Under the pieces are notes generated by a model. It was not told the DNA's origin. It saw only the letters and a list, made by a program, of their open reading frames with translations, and did no database searches. Positions 53,294-63,087 of a DNA stretch of 64,000 nt are shown here, piece by piece. The stretch comes from Nitratireductor indicus C115 (GTDB lineage Bacteria; Pseudomonadota; Alphaproteobacteria; Rhizobiales; Rhizobiaceae): contig NZ_AMSI01000010.1 of the NCBI RefSeq assembly GCF_000300515.1, forward strand, positions 62,001-126,000, written 5' to 3'. Every line of letters begins with the position of its first letter. Position 1 is the stretch's first letter. The position numbers and the translations under genes were made by a program.

Positions 53294-54550
53294 ATGGGTC
53301 TTTATGGAATGATGCGGACTGGCGTTTCCGGCATGGCGGCGCAGTCAAACCGCCTGTCGACGGTAGCCGACAACATCGCAAACTCGAGCACGAACGGTTA
53401 CAAGCGCGCCCAGGCCGAGTTCTCCACCCTCGTCCTGCCGTCTTCCGGCGGCTCCTACAATTCAGGCGGCGTCACCACTTCGATCCGCTATTCCATCTCC
53501 CAATCCGGCCCGCTTCAGTACACGACCTCCGGCACCGACCTTGCGGTGAAGGGCAACGGCTTCTTCGTCGTACAGGACGCCAACGGCCAGCCGGTCCTGA
53601 CCCGTGCGGGCTCTTTCGTGCCCAATGCCGAGGGCGAACTGGTCAATGCTGCCGGTTACAAGTTGATGGGCTACAGCTACGCCAATGGCGACCCGACTGT
53701 GACGGCGAACGGCTTTGCCGGCCTCGAAGCCATTTCCATCGCCCAGTCGGAACTCGTTGCCACCCCGTCACGCAACGGCATACTGACGGCAAATCTGCCT
53801 GCGGACTCGACGCCCGTTGCCGCCGGCGACCTGCCTTCGGCCAACAGCGCAACGGCAAGTTACACGCAGAAGACCTCCCTCGTCGTCTATGACAATCTCG
53901 GCGGTGAGAAACTGCTCGACATCTACATGACCATGACCGGCCCTGACAGCTGGGAAGTGGCTGTCTACGACCGTGCGGACGCATCGCCCAACACCTCGTT
54001 CCCCTACGCGAACCCTGCGCTTGCAACCCAGACCCTTTCCTTCGATCCGACAACCGGTCAGTTGACCGGCGCGAGCGCCACCGACATCGCGATCCCCGTC
54101 CCCGGCGGCGACACGCTCACGCTGGACATGTCCGGCATGACGCAGCTCAGCGCAGGCTTCACCGTCACCGGCGAAGCGGATGGCGCTGCTCCCTATTCGA
54201 TCGACAGCGTCGAGATTTCGACGGATGGTACCGTCTTTGCGAAATACGCGGACGGGTCGATGCGCGCCATCTACCGCATTCCCGTCGCAACGGTTCAAAG
54301 TCCCGACCAGCTTCAGGTCCTGAGTGGCAACGCTTTCGCCGAAAGCACAGATTCGGGCGGCGTGCAGCTGGGCTTTGCAGGCGAAGGCGGGCGCGGCACG
54401 GTCGTTTCCGGCGCGGTCGAGAACTCCAACGTGGATATCGCCCAGGAGCTGACCGACATGATCGAGGCTCAGCGCAATTACACGGCAAATTCGAAAGTGT
54501 TCCAGACGGGATCCGACCTCATGGAAATCCTCGTCAATCTGAAGCGCTAA
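53294..54550 (+). CDS. flgE: Flagellar hook protein FlgE
   Basis: Hook subunit of 418 aa. It begins MGLYGMMRTGVSGMAAQSNR and carries the rod/hook signature VADNIANSSTNGYKRAQAEF, the mid-segment GTDLAVKGNGFFVVQDANGQ and the C-terminal helix NVDIAQELTDMIEAQRNYTA. The length matches rhizobial FlgE. GAGGAG lies about 9 nt before the ATG. flgK and flgL follow on the same strand. Confidence 0.95.
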   Translation: MGLYGMMRTGVSGMAAQSNRLSTVADNIANSSTNGYKRAQAEFSTLVLPSSGGSYNSGGVTTSIRYSISQSGPLQYTTSGTDLAVKGNGFFVVQDANGQPVLTRAGSFVPNAEGELVNAAGYKLMGYSYANGDPTVTANGFAGLEAISIAQSELVATPSRNGILTANLPADSTPVAAGDLPSANSATASYTQKTSLVVYDNLGGEKLLDIYMTMTGPDSWEVAVYDRADASPNTSFPYANPALATQTLSFDPTTGQLTGASATDIAIPVPGGDTLTLDMSGMTQLSAGFTVTGEADGAAPYSIDSVEISTDGTVFAKYADGSMRAIYRIPVATVQSPDQLQVLSGNAFAESTDSGGVQLGFAGEGGRGTVVSGAVENSNVDIAQELTDMIEAQRNYTANSKVFQTGSDLMEILVNLKR

Positions 54551-54587
54551 TCCGGCACGCCTGAAAGGTGGGAGTGAAAGAGAGTAA

Positions 54588-56048
54588 ATGTCCCTGACAT
54601 CGGCACTCAGTATCGCGCAAACTGCACTGTTCAACACCTCCCGCCAGACTTCCGTGGTGTCCAGGAATGTCTCGGAAGCGTCGAACCCGGACTATGCGCG
54701 CCGCAGCGCGGTTCTGAGCAGCACCCTGCCGGGTGCGCGCATCGTCGCCATCCAGCGGGCAGCCAACGAGGTTCTGTTCAGGCAGAACCTCTTTGCCGTC
54801 TCCTCCTGGCAAGGCCAGAAGACGCTTTCCGATGGTCTCAACACGCTGCAACTCACCCTGAACGGCGAAGACAACGCAACAGCCGCCGGCACGGCAATCA
54901 GCAAACTTCAGGTCGCCTTGCAGCTCTACGCCTCCACGCCCTCAAACGGCACGCTTGCCGAAAGCGCCGTTCAGGCCGCCAAGGATGTGGTCCGCACGCT
55001 CAACAGCGGCGCAGCGACAATCCAGACCTTCCGCGCCGATGCCGATCAGGAAATCGCAACGGCTGTCGACAGCCTGAACAAGCTCCTCGGCGAGTTCGAG
55101 CAGGTCAACAAGGAGATCGTGAACGGCACCCGCAGCGAACGGGACGTGTCCGATGCGCTCGACCGCCGCGACGCTCTGCTCAAGAAAATCTCCGAATATG
55201 TGTCGATCTCGACGACGACCCGTTCGGGCAATGACATGGTCATCATGACCAGCGACGGCGCCACGCTATTTGAGACCATTGCGCGTCCCGTCACCTTCAC
55301 CGCCAACACGACCTACGGTCCCGCAACCAGCGGCAATGCCGTTTACATCGACGGCGTTCCGATGTCGGCAGGCACGGGCGGAAACACGAATGCCAGCGGT
55401 CTGATCTCCGCCAACCTGCAACTGCGCGACGAGGTCGCACTCCAGATGCAACGGCAACTCGATGAGGTCGCCCGCGGCCTGATCACGGCGTTTTCGGAGA
55501 CCGATCCTTCCGGAACACTTGCCGACGCGACGGGTCTCTTCACCTGGGCAGGCGCTCCCGCCGTCCCGTCCGGAGCGACACTTGAAACCGGGCTTGCGGC
55601 CACCATCAGCATCAACGCAGCTTTCGACGCCCAGGCGGGCGGCAATCCGAACCTTTTGCGCGACGGCGGTGCGAACGGTGCGGCCTATGTCCATAACACC
55701 AGCGGCGCAGGCTCCTTCTCCGACCTTCTCATTTCCTATTCGGAGCGTCTGGACGAGCCCATGACCTTCGATGCGATTGCAGGCCTGGAAACCTCCGGCA
55801 GCGTCACCGACTTTGCATTCAACTCGGTTGGCTGGCTGGAAAGCCTCCGGCAACAGGCCGCAGCCGGTTCCGAAGGCAAGGAAGCGCTCGTGACGCGCAC
55901 GGCTACCGCCTTGTCCAACCTGACGGGCGTGAACGTGGACGAAGAAATGGCCCTGCTCCTCGATCTGGAACACGCCTATCAGGCGTCATCGCGCATCATC
56001 GCGGTGGTCGATGAGATGCTGGCCGCACTGTTGCAGGCCACGAACTAG
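54588..56048 (+). CDS. flgK: Hook-filament junction protein FlgK
   Basis: Hook-associated protein 1 of 486 aa. The N-terminal helices (SALSIAQTALFNTSRQTSVV, SRNVSEASNPDYARRSAVLS) and the C-terminal helix (NLTGVNVDEEMALLLDLEHA, YQASSRIIAVVDEMLAALL) are typical. It joins the hook to FlgL and the filament. It follows flgE by 37 nt and precedes flgL by 11 nt. Confidence 0.94.
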   Translation: MSLTSALSIAQTALFNTSRQTSVVSRNVSEASNPDYARRSAVLSSTLPGARIVAIQRAANEVLFRQNLFAVSSWQGQKTLSDGLNTLQLTLNGEDNATAAGTAISKLQVALQLYASTPSNGTLAESAVQAAKDVVRTLNSGAATIQTFRADADQEIATAVDSLNKLLGEFEQVNKEIVNGTRSERDVSDALDRRDALLKKISEYVSISTTTRSGNDMVIMTSDGATLFETIARPVTFTANTTYGPATSGNAVYIDGVPMSAGTGGNTNASGLISANLQLRDEVALQMQRQLDEVARGLITAFSETDPSGTLADATGLFTWAGAPAVPSGATLETGLAATISINAAFDAQAGGNPNLLRDGGANGAAYVHNTSGAGSFSDLLISYSERLDEPMTFDAIAGLETSGSVTDFAFNSVGWLESLRQQAAAGSEGKEALVTRTATALSNLTGVNVDEEMALLLDLEHAYQASSRIIAVVDEMLAALLQATN

Positions 56049-56059
56049 GGAACGGCCCC

Positions 56060-57109
56060 ATGAAAACCTCCTTCATCTCCTCCTTGGCCATGTCGCAGAC
56101 CCTGCGCTATCAGGTCATGCGCATGCAGGTGGAGCTGGCCGAACGCACGCAGGAATCCCAGACCGGTCGTGTCGCGGATGTCGGCGTGGCACTCGGCGCC
56201 CATGCCGGCCGCAACCTCTCCATGAGCCGCAATATCGAGCGGCTCACGGGGTTGATGGACGCAAACACGCTCGCGGCAAACCGATTATCGGCAAGCCAGG
56301 ATGCGATGACGCAGATCGGCGATCTGGGTCAGAACCTCCTCGCTTCTCTGACGGCTGCAAATTCGAGCGCAGGTCAGGTTTCGGTTGCGCAGGGCGAGGC
56401 CGAACGTGTGCTGAAAAGCATGACCAGCCTGCTGAACACAAATCTCAATGGCGAATATCTGTTTGCGGGCATAAACACCGACGTGAAGCCAGTGGCTGAT
56501 TTCAGCGATCCGTCATCCGCCGCGAAGGCAGCCTTCGACGCGGCCTTCCTCGCCAAGTTTTCCTTCACCCAGTCCGACCCTGCAGCTGCAAGCATCACCG
56601 CTGCGGATATGGAAGACTTCCTGACCAACTATGTCGAGCCGCAATTCCTTGGCAGTGGCTGGGAAACCAATTGGTCAGCAGCATCCAATCAAAAGATCAC
56701 CAGCCGGATTTCGCTGAACGAAACAGCTGAAACCTCGATGACGGCAAACGAGATCGGCATCCGGAAACTCGCCATGGCCGCCGCCAGCCTGTCGGACCTG
56801 TTAAAGGGATCACTCAGCGACGAGGCGCGTGAGGTTTTGAACAAGAAAGCCCTGTCGCTGACCGGCGAGGCGGTGGCTGATATCGCCGGCGCCCAGGCGC
56901 AGGCAGGCCTCGCCGAAAACAGGATTGAAGACGCAAACACGCGCCTCTCCTCGCAGGTCACCATCTACAAGAGCTTCATCAAGGAGACCGAGGGGGTCGA
57001 CCCCTATGAGGCTGCGACGCGCGTCAACGATCTCGTGACGCAGCTCGAAGCTTCCTATGCCCTGACCTCGAGGCTGCAGCAGATGAGCCTCCTCAAATAT
57101 CTGTGGTGA
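56060..57109 (+). CDS. flgL: Hook-filament junction protein FlgL
   Basis: Hook-associated protein 3 of 349 aa, a flagellin-related protein. The N-terminal region (SQTLRYQVMRMQVELAERTQ, ESQTGRVADVGVALGAHAGR) and the C-terminal helix (DPYEAATRVNDLVTQLEASY, ALTSRLQQMSLLKYL) are typical. SLLNTNLNGEYLFAGINTDV in the middle is a FlgL hallmark. It is followed by flaF. Confidence 0.93.
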   Translation: MKTSFISSLAMSQTLRYQVMRMQVELAERTQESQTGRVADVGVALGAHAGRNLSMSRNIERLTGLMDANTLAANRLSASQDAMTQIGDLGQNLLASLTAANSSAGQVSVAQGEAERVLKSMTSLLNTNLNGEYLFAGINTDVKPVADFSDPSSAAKAAFDAAFLAKFSFTQSDPAAASITAADMEDFLTNYVEPQFLGSGWETNWSAASNQKITSRISLNETAETSMTANEIGIRKLAMAAASLSDLLKGSLSDEAREVLNKKALSLTGEAVADIAGAQAQAGLAENRIEDANTRLSSQVTIYKSFIKETEGVDPYEAATRVNDLVTQLEASYALTSRLQQMSLLKYLW

Positions 57110-57139
57110 TAGAGCCAAAGAGAGACAAACGGGAAACCC

Positions 57140-57487
57140 ATGTATCAGTTCTCCTATAGCGAAGTTCAGACCGACTCGCTCGCCGACGCGAAGGATCGCG
57201 AACAGCAGGTTTTGTCCCGTTCGATCGATCTCCTGATCGCCGCGCGTGACAAGGGTGTGAACTCGCACGAGGCGACCGAATCCATCCTCTTCATGATCCG
57301 TGTCTGGACGGCCTTTATCGAGGATCTGGGCAACCCCGAAAACGAACTTCCGAAGGAACTGCGCGCAAACCTCATCTCCATTGGCCTGTGGTTGATGCGC
57401 GAAGGCGAGGAAATCCGCCAGGGGCGTTCGGACAATTTCGATGGACTCATCGAGGTTTCACAGATCATCCGCGACGGCATCCAATGA
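57140..57487 (+). CDS. flaF: Flagellar biosynthesis regulator FlaF
   Basis: Cytoplasmic protein of 115 aa, needed for flagellin production or export in alphaproteobacteria. It starts MYQFSYSEVQTDSLADAKDR, as FlaF proteins do, and is all-helical, with NLISIGLWLMREGEEIRQGR near the end. It overlaps flbT by ATGA, which fits the functional pair. Confidence 0.93.
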   Translation: MYQFSYSEVQTDSLADAKDREQQVLSRSIDLLIAARDKGVNSHEATESILFMIRVWTAFIEDLGNPENELPKELRANLISIGLWLMREGEEIRQGRSDNFDGLIEVSQIIRDGIQ

Positions 57488-57924
57488 CTAGTGCCCTTAA
57501 AATATCGCTCAAGGCGAACGAGAAGATCTACGTCAACGGTGCCGTAATCCGCACCGACCGCAAAGTGACGCTCGAGTTTCTCAACAACGTCCAGTTCCTT
57601 CTGGAAAACCACGTCCTTCAGGCTGAAGAGGCCTGCACGCCCCTGCGGCAGCTCTATTTCACGGTCCAGATCATGCTGGTCACGCCTGAGAATGCGGGCG
57701 AAGCGCGTGCGCTGTTCTCGAAGATCCTTCCCCAGCTCTTACGCACCTTCAAGAACGAGCGCATCCTGGCCGGATTGAAACATGTCGACCAACTTGTCGG
57801 CAGCGGACAGGTCTTCGACGCGCTCAAGGAAATCCGGGCACTCTATCCGCTCGAGCAGGAAGTCATGCATCAGGCCAGCGTCGCGCCCCAGGAAGCGGCC
57901 GTCGTCATGGCCGCAATGGAGTAG
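57484..57924 (+). CDS. flbT: Flagellum biosynthesis repressor FlbT
   Basis: Post-transcriptional regulator of 146 aa that controls flagellin mRNA stability and translation in alphaproteobacteria. Landmarks are LKISLKANEKIYVNGAVIRT near the start and EFLNNVQFLLENHVLQAEEA. The ATG at 57484 overlaps the flaF stop; an upstream in-frame ATG lies wholly inside flaF. The leader hairpin upstream of the first flagellin gene is a possible target. Confidence 0.93.
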   Translation: MTSALKISLKANEKIYVNGAVIRTDRKVTLEFLNNVQFLLENHVLQAEEACTPLRQLYFTVQIMLVTPENAGEARALFSKILPQLLRTFKNERILAGLKHVDQLVGSGQVFDALKEIRALYPLEQEVMHQASVAPQEAAVVMAAME

Positions 57925-57928
57925 GTCC

Positions 57929-58324
57929 ATGAACGTATCCAGCGCCACCGGCACATCGTCGAACTATCAGAACCAGTCGACAACTGCGCCCCAGACGGTC
58001 GACTACAAGTCGTTCCTGCGCCTTCTCGTGGCCCAGATGAAAAATCAGGACCCCACGAGCCCGATGGAATCCACCGACTATGTGGCACAGCTCGCCACCT
58101 TCTCGCAGGTGGAACAGACAGTGCAGACGAACAGCAAGCTCGACCAGATCTTGCAGGCTTCCGCGCTCGCCCAGGCAAGCAGCCTTGTCGGCCGCGAAAT
58201 CACCTCCGCCGACGGCACCGTCACCGGCAAGGTTTCCGAGGTTCGCCTCTACAGCGACGGCGTAATGGCGATCCTTGAAACCGGTGAAGAAGTGCCGGTC
58301 GGGCCCGGCGTCGAAATCCGCTAA
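57929..58324 (+). CDS. flgD: Hook assembly scaffold FlgD
   Basis: Hook-capping protein of 131 aa, the short alphaproteobacterial form. The conserved N-terminal part VDYKSFLRLLVAQMKNQDPT, SPMESTDYVAQLATFSQVEQ is intact, and the C-terminal beta domain present in enteric FlgD is reduced to about 40 residues. It is needed to polymerise FlgE. The ATG at 57929 lies 4 nt after flbT. Confidence 0.93.
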   Translation: MNVSSATGTSSNYQNQSTTAPQTVDYKSFLRLLVAQMKNQDPTSPMESTDYVAQLATFSQVEQTVQTNSKLDQILQASALAQASSLVGREITSADGTVTGKVSEVRLYSDGVMAILETGEEVPVGPGVEIR

Positions 58325-58339
58325 GGGCGGCAGGCTGGC

Positions 58340-58606
58340 ATGAACGAAGCCGACGCCCTCGACATTGTCCAGTATGCAATCTGGACCGTCCTCGTTGCCT
58401 CCAGCCCCGCAGTGGCGGTGGCAATGATCGTCGGTGTCGGCATCGCTCTGGTGCAGGCCCTCACCCAGGTGCAGGAAATCACCCTCACCTTCGTGCCGAA
58501 GATCGTCGCGATTCTGATCGTCGTCGCATTTTCGGCGCCCTTCGTCGCCTCCCAGATCTCTTCCTTCACCAACGTCATCTTCCAGCGCATCCAGGACGGG
58601 TTCTGA
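58340..58606 (+). CDS. fliQ: Flagellar export gate protein FliQ
   Basis: Small export-gate protein of 88 aa with two membrane spans. LVASSPAVAVAMIVGVGIAL and VQALTQVQEITLTFVPKIVA are typical of FliQ. It lies between flgD and flhA, with FliR encoded further downstream. Confidence 0.95.
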   Translation: MNEADALDIVQYAIWTVLVASSPAVAVAMIVGVGIALVQALTQVQEITLTFVPKIVAILIVVAFSAPFVASQISSFTNVIFQRIQDGF

Positions 58607-58672
58607 TCTCAGCCTCCGCCCTCGCGCAAGCTTGAGCCTCTAGCCTTTAAGCCGGGGTGCTTTCGGCGTTTC

Positions 58673-58693
58673 GCAATCAGGCGGCTTCGCCTG
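58673..58693. repeat. First hairpin of the dispersed repeat, partial copy
   Basis: GCAATCAGGCG followed by GCTT and CGCCTG has the same plan as the first hairpin of the repeat at 8819-8921 (GCAATCAGGTG, loop, CACCTG), with the stem pair changed on both sides. It lies in the 173-bp fliQ-flhA gap. A 13-bp direct repeat (CCGCAGCAATTGG at 58743-58755 and 58758-58770) is also in this gap, just before flhA. Confidence 0.35.
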
Positions 58694-58779
58694 GGATCGC
58701 AGGATCGCGCCGGAAGCCCATACGAAGACCCGCAGCGACTGGCCGCAGCAATTGGCCCCGCAGCAATTGGAAGGCAGGC

Positions 58780-60867
58780 ATGGCTTTAACCGAAGCGATC
58801 ACCGGCGGCGAAACCCGCAAACATGGCCGGGATATCGGCTTTGCGCTCGGCATTGTCGTAATCCTGGCGGTGCTTTTCCTGCCCGTACCGCCATTTCTCA
58901 TCGACGTGGGTCTGGCATTTTCCATCGCCCTGTCGGTATTGATCCTCATGGTTGCGCTGTGGATCCAGCGGCCGTTGGATTTCTCGTCGTTCCCAACGAT
59001 CCTGCTGATCGCGACCATGTTGCGCCTGTCGCTGAACATCGCGACGACCCGCGTCATCCTCTCGGAAGGCCATCAGGGCGCCGATGCCGCAGGCTATGTC
59101 ATCGGCGGCTTTTCGCGTCTGGTGATGAGCGGTGACTTCGTCATCGGCCTCATCGTCTTCATGATCCTCGTGGTGGTGAACTTCGTCGTCATCACCAAGG
59201 GCTCGACGCGTATCGCGGAAGTGGGCGCCCGCTTCACCCTCGACGCCATTCCCGGCAAGCAGATGTCGATCGATGCCGACCTTTCCGCCGGCACCATCGA
59301 TGACAAGGAAGCGCAGCGCCGCCGCGCGGAACTGGAGGAGGAAAGCTCCTTCTTCGGCGCCATGGACGGCGCCTCCAAATTCGTTCGCGGCGATGCCATT
59401 GCCGGCCTGATCATTACCGCCATCAACATTGTGGGCGGGATCGCCATCGGATACGCCCGTCACGACATGAACGTCGGAGAGGCCGCCGACGTCTTCACCA
59501 AGCTTTCGGTGGGCGATGGTCTGGTCTCGCAGATTCCGGCTCTGATCGTCTCGCTTGCCGCAGGCCTTCTCGTCTCGAAAGGCGGCACGCGCGGCTCTGC
59601 GGATCAGGCCGTCTTCGGACAGCTCAGCGCCTATCCCCGCGCCCTTTTCGTTGCTGCCGTGCTTCTCATCCTGCTCGGCCTCATGCCGGGCCTGCCGCTC
59701 ATTCCCTTCCTGTTCCTGGCAAGCGTCATGGCCACCATCGCCTATGTGTTGCCGCGCCGTGCCAAACAGAGAGAGGAAAAGGCAGCCCAGGCGCAGCGTC
59801 AGGAAAAGCTCGACCAGGAAGAAGAAGACCGCAATTCGGTGAAATCTTCGCTGCGCACCGCCGAGATCGAACTTCTGATCGGCAAGCAGCTCTCCTCCCG
59901 CCTGCTCGCCTCGCATCAGGAGCTGGCTTATCGCATGGGCAAGATGCGCAAGAAATTCGCCGGACAATATGGTTTCGTCGTGCCGGAGGTGCGCCTTACG
60001 GACGATTATTCCATTCCGCCGAAAAGCTATCAGATCAAGATTCACGGAACGGTCGTCACCGAATACCAGATGCGGGTCGGTGAATTGATGGTTCTGGTGG
60101 GCGCAAACCGCCTGCCCGAAATGCCTGGCGAGGAAATCAAGGAGCCGGCCTTCGGCATGCGTGCCTATTCGGTGCCGGAAATGTTCGCCGAAGACCTGAA
60201 GCGCGAGCAGTTCCCCTATGCCGACAACATGTCGGTGCTCCTGACCCATCTCAGCGAGGTGATCCGCAACAACCTGCCGCAGCTCCTTTCCTACAAGGAC
60301 ATGAAGGTGCTTATCGAGCGGCTCGATCCCGAATATCGCAAGCTTGCGGATGAGATATGCTCCTCGCATATCACCTATCCGGGGCTTCAGGCCGTGCTCA
60401 AGCTGCTCTTGGCCGAGCGCGTGTCGATCCGCAACCTGCACCTGATCATCGAGGCCATAGCCGAGATCGCCCCTCACATCCGCCGTACGGAGCAGATTGT
60501 GGAACATGTGCGCATACGCATGGCGCAGCAGATTTGCGGTGACTTGACCGAAGGAAGTTCGCTCAAGGTCCTGCGCCTTGGAGCGCGCTGGGACCTCGCC
60601 TTCCATCAGAGCCTCAAGCGCGATGCCAAGGGCGAGATCCGCGAATTCGACATCGACCCGAGGCAATTGGAGGAATTCGGCGCGGAAGCAAGCAAGGCCA
60701 TCCGCAAATATCTGGATGCCGGCGAACGTTTCGTGCTCGTCACCGCACCCGAGGCGCGCCCCTATGTCCGCATGATCGTCGAAAGGCTTTTCCCGACCCT
60801 TCCGGTCCTCAGCCATGTCGAGATCGCCAAGGGCATCGATCTCAGCGTGCTCGGCTCGATATCCTGA
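58780..60867 (+). CDS. flhA: Flagellar export gate protein FlhA
   Basis: Largest export-gate component, 695 aa, with about eight spans in the N-terminal half and a cytoplasmic C-terminal domain that binds chaperone-substrate complexes. FHIPEP-family segments are [60 protein letters not shown] and [20 protein letters not shown]. The ATG at 58780 has AAGGCAGG upstream. An upstream in-frame ATG at 58657 gives a non-conserved basic extension through the repeat region and is rejected. Confidence 0.96.
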   Translation: MALTEAITGGETRKHGRDIGFALGIVVILAVLFLPVPPFLIDVGLAFSIALSVLILMVALWIQRPLDFSSFPTILLIATMLRLSLNIATTRVILSEGHQGADAAGYVIGGFSRLVMSGDFVIGLIVFMILVVVNFVVITKGSTRIAEVGARFTLDAIPGKQMSIDADLSAGTIDDKEAQRRRAELEEESSFFGAMDGASKFVRGDAIAGLIITAINIVGGIAIGYARHDMNVGEAADVFTKLSVGDGLVSQIPALIVSLAAGLLVSKGGTRGSADQAVFGQLSAYPRALFVAAVLLILLGLMPGLPLIPFLFLASVMATIAYVLPRRAKQREEKAAQAQRQEKLDQEEEDRNSVKSSLRTAEIELLIGKQLSSRLLASHQELAYRMGKMRKKFAGQYGFVVPEVRLTDDYSIPPKSYQIKIHGTVVTEYQMRVGELMVLVGANRLPEMPGEEIKEPAFGMRAYSVPEMFAEDLKREQFPYADNMSVLLTHLSEVIRNNLPQLLSYKDMKVLIERLDPEYRKLADEICSSHITYPGLQAVLKLLLAERVSIRNLHLIIEAIAEIAPHIRRTEQIVEHVRIRMAQQICGDLTEGSSLKVLRLGARWDLAFHQSLKRDAKGEIREFDIDPRQLEEFGAEASKAIRKYLDAGERFVLVTAPEARPYVRMIVERLFPTLPVLSHVEIAKGIDLSVLGSIS

Positions 60868-60900
60868 TCATGCGACCCGGTTCCCACGCGGCCTGACACC

Positions 60901-61644
60901 ATGCTGGAAACTCCACTCCTTGCCGCATTCCTGGCATTCTGCCGCATCGGTGGCTGTTTCATGGTCATGCCCGGTCTGGCAAGCGCGCGGGTTCCATTAC
61001 AGGTACGCCTTTTCGCGGCCGTCGCGGCTTCTCTCGCGCTCCTTGTGCACCTCTGGGACCTGATCGCCCCACATGTTTCAACCAAGCCCGGCCCGCTCCT
61101 GATCCTCATCGCGTCGGAATTGGCCATAGGCGCCCTGATCGGCCTCGTGGCCCGCCTCTATCTCCTTGCCCTCCAGTTCATCGGCTCGGCCATGTCGATG
61201 ATGACCGGGTTCGGTATGAACGGTGGCGCTACCATTGAAGAGAACGAGCAACAGCCGGCATTAGGCGCCATAATTTCCTTTTCCGCGCTGATGCTTCTGT
61301 TCGTTCTCGATTTCCATCACGAGATCATCCGCGCGCTTGTCGCCTCCTATCGACTGGCTCCGATAGAAAGCCTGTTCGATCCCCGTTCGGCGCTGACCGA
61401 CATCACCGATACATTGTCGGACTCCTTCTTCGTGATGATCCGCCTTGGCAGCCCGTTCATCGCCTATGCGATCCTCGTCAACCTCGCCATCGGTTTCGTG
61501 AACAAGCTGACACCTCAGATACCCGTCTATTTCATCTCCCTGCCCTTCGTGATCACCGGCGGCCTGATCCTGCTTTACTTCGCCATCGGCTCGCTGCTCG
61601 GCCTTTTTGCCGATGCGTTTTTCCCCCTCTTCTCCGGCACCTGA
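60901..61644 (+). CDS. fliR: Flagellar export gate protein FliR
   Basis: Export-gate membrane protein of 247 aa with six or so spans. LLAAFLAFCRIGGCFMVMPG near the start, then ARVPLQVRLFAAVAASLALL, and FINKLTPQ-like FVNKLTPQIPVYFISLPFVI are typical. It completes the FliP-FliQ-FliR gate. Four small genes follow with short gaps. Confidence 0.94.
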   Translation: MLETPLLAAFLAFCRIGGCFMVMPGLASARVPLQVRLFAAVAASLALLVHLWDLIAPHVSTKPGPLLILIASELAIGALIGLVARLYLLALQFIGSAMSMMTGFGMNGGATIEENEQQPALGAIISFSALMLLFVLDFHHEIIRALVASYRLAPIESLFDPRSALTDITDTLSDSFFVMIRLGSPFIAYAILVNLAIGFVNKLTPQIPVYFISLPFVITGGLILLYFAIGSLLGLFADAFFPLFSGT

Positions 61645-61653
61645 GGAGCCCCG

Positions 61654-62073
61654 ATGTCGAAGGATCGCCGTGAAAGACTGGGCAAGCTGGTGAACGTGAT
61701 GGAACGCCTGAAGGATTTCCACCAGGCGCAGCATGCGGGCCATCTGGCGGCCGCCGTTCGCGCGAATGCGGAAGCCGAGGAGATCGCCGGGCGCATCGAT
61801 GCGGGCGATGCGATGTCCTCGCTCTTCCCCGATCTCTATCATCGCCGTGTGGCCGATGCCCTGCGCCGCGGTCGCGAAAGCACTCTGCGCGCAGAAACCG
61901 AAGCGCGAGCGGTGATTGCCGCCGATGCGCGCACCAATGCCCTTGCACGCGCCTATCGGGAGGCAGCCGCGTTCGAGGAACGCGACAAAGCAGACAAGGA
62001 ACGGCTCGAATTCATCCAGAGACCTGCGGCAAACGGGCCTCAAGCCTCCCGCAAGCTTGATCTGGAAGAATAG
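61654..62073 (+). CDS. Small helical protein downstream of fliR, possibly FliJ-like
   Basis: Highly charged, all-helical protein of 139 aa with no membrane span. It begins MSKDRRERLGKLVNVMERLK, has a coiled-coil-like body (RRVADALRRGRESTLRAETE, AYREAAAFEERDKADKERLE) and about 25 percent alanine. Size, coiled coil and position after fliR recall FliJ-type export chaperones, which are otherwise missing from the window. No sequence motif proves this. It is 9 nt after fliR and 20 nt before the FlgJ-type gene. Confidence 0.7.
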   Translation: MSKDRRERLGKLVNVMERLKDFHQAQHAGHLAAAVRANAEAEEIAGRIDAGDAMSSLFPDLYHRRVADALRRGRESTLRAETEARAVIAADARTNALARAYREAAAFEERDKADKERLEFIQRPAANGPQASRKLDLEE

Positions 62074-62093
62074 TTTCCAACAAACAACGGACG

Positions 62094-62648
62094 ATGGAGG
62101 ACGCCTTGGCGATTTCGCCTCCCGGCGACATTGTGCTGAACGTAGCCCGCGCGGCCGATCCCCAGAAGGTCGCGGCAGCCCGTGCACGCCTGGCAACGCA
62201 TGGCGCCGTCACCGCTGGTTTCTCCGCGACCCTGGACGCCACACCCATACAAGGTGCGACGGTCAGGAAGCCTGCGCTTTCGCCGACAGAAACGAAGTTT
62301 GAGGCGATGGTCCTGCAAAACTTCCTCCAATCGCTCCTGCCCGAAGAGACAAGCTCCGTCTATGGCGAGGGCATCGCCGGTGAGATGTGGCGCTCCATGA
62401 TGGCTGAAAAGCTGAGCCAGACCCTTGCCGAACAGGGCGGCCTCGGCATCGCCAGCAAGGTGCTGACCGACTACACGGTCGAAGGCGACAAGAAGATGCC
62501 GATCGGTGCTGTTTCCACCACAGCCGAGCAGCAGGAAGCCGGCAAACGCGCATTGATGTCCTCCGCCCTCCTCAACGAGATCGAGCGGCAGGCAGCCAAG
62601 ACCCTGGGCATCGGCGTCAGCACGGCCCGCAAAGACGACAAGAGCTGA
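62094..62648 (+). CDS. flgJ: FlgJ-type rod-binding protein without muramidase domain
   Basis: Protein of 184 aa with the rod-binding domain of FlgJ: KFEAMVLQNFLQSLLPEETS and GEGIAGEMWRSMMAEKLSQT, then AEQGGLGIASKVL. The C-terminal peptidoglycan hydrolase domain of enteric FlgJ is absent; the lytic transglycosylase at 51824 may supply that activity. The N-terminal 60 residues and the C-terminal tail are variable. Confidence 0.82.
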   Translation: MEDALAISPPGDIVLNVARAADPQKVAAARARLATHGAVTAGFSATLDATPIQGATVRKPALSPTETKFEAMVLQNFLQSLLPEETSSVYGEGIAGEMWRSMMAEKLSQTLAEQGGLGIASKVLTDYTVEGDKKMPIGAVSTTAEQQEAGKRALMSSALLNEIERQAAKTLGIGVSTARKDDKS

Positions 62649-62670
62649 AAGCCTGAAACGGAAAACCTTC

Positions 62671-63087
62671 ATGTATGATCAGATGACCACGGCAAAGTCC
62701 GAGACCTCCCCCAACGCGGGCAAGCAGCACCATGGCGGCGCAAGCGCAATCGCCATCATGCGCCGTATCGAGGAAACGATCGACGCCGAGACCACAGCGA
62801 TCCGCACCGATCCGGCCTTCGATCTGAAGGCTTCCAATGCCCGCAAGAGCCGTCATCTCTACGAGTTGAACAAGGCCCTGAAAGGCGCCAACGAGGAAGG
62901 CCTCGCCTCCGCGCATCGCGATGCGCTGTTGCGGCTGCGCGCCAAGCTCGCCGCCAACGAAGCGACCATCAAGGCGCATATGAGCGCTGTATCGGAAGTA
63001 GCCGCGCTCCTGCGCGAAACTATCGAGCAGGCGCAGACGGACGGCACCTATTCCGAACGCGCCTTCGGACAGGCATCGCCCGCATGA
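62671..63087 (+). CDS. Small helical protein, possible FlgN-like chaperone
   Basis: Soluble, all-helical protein of 138 aa. Segments such as IAIMRRIEETIDAETTAIRT, SRHLYELNKALKGANEEG and LRLRAKLAANEATIKAHMSA show the layout of FlgN-type chaperones of the hook-filament junction proteins FlgK and FlgL. The similarity is to the general pattern only. It overlaps the next gene by ATGA. Confidence 0.7.
   Translation: MYDQMTTAKSETSPNAGKQHHGGASAIAIMRRIEETIDAETTAIRTDPAFDLKASNARKSRHLYELNKALKGANEEGLASAHRDALLRLRAKLAANEATIKAHMSAVSEVAALLRETIEQAQTDGTYSERAFGQASPA

Noticed and set aside
58743-58770. 13-bp direct repeat before flhA as a regulatory tandem site
   Set aside because: The two copies are separated by 2 nt in a repeat-like gap and match no known operator; it is more simply a local duplication.
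58786-60816. 676-codon minus-strand ORF opposite flhA
   Set aside because: flhA is unmistakable on the plus strand. The antisense translation is a low-order, charged sequence typical of GC-rich shadows.
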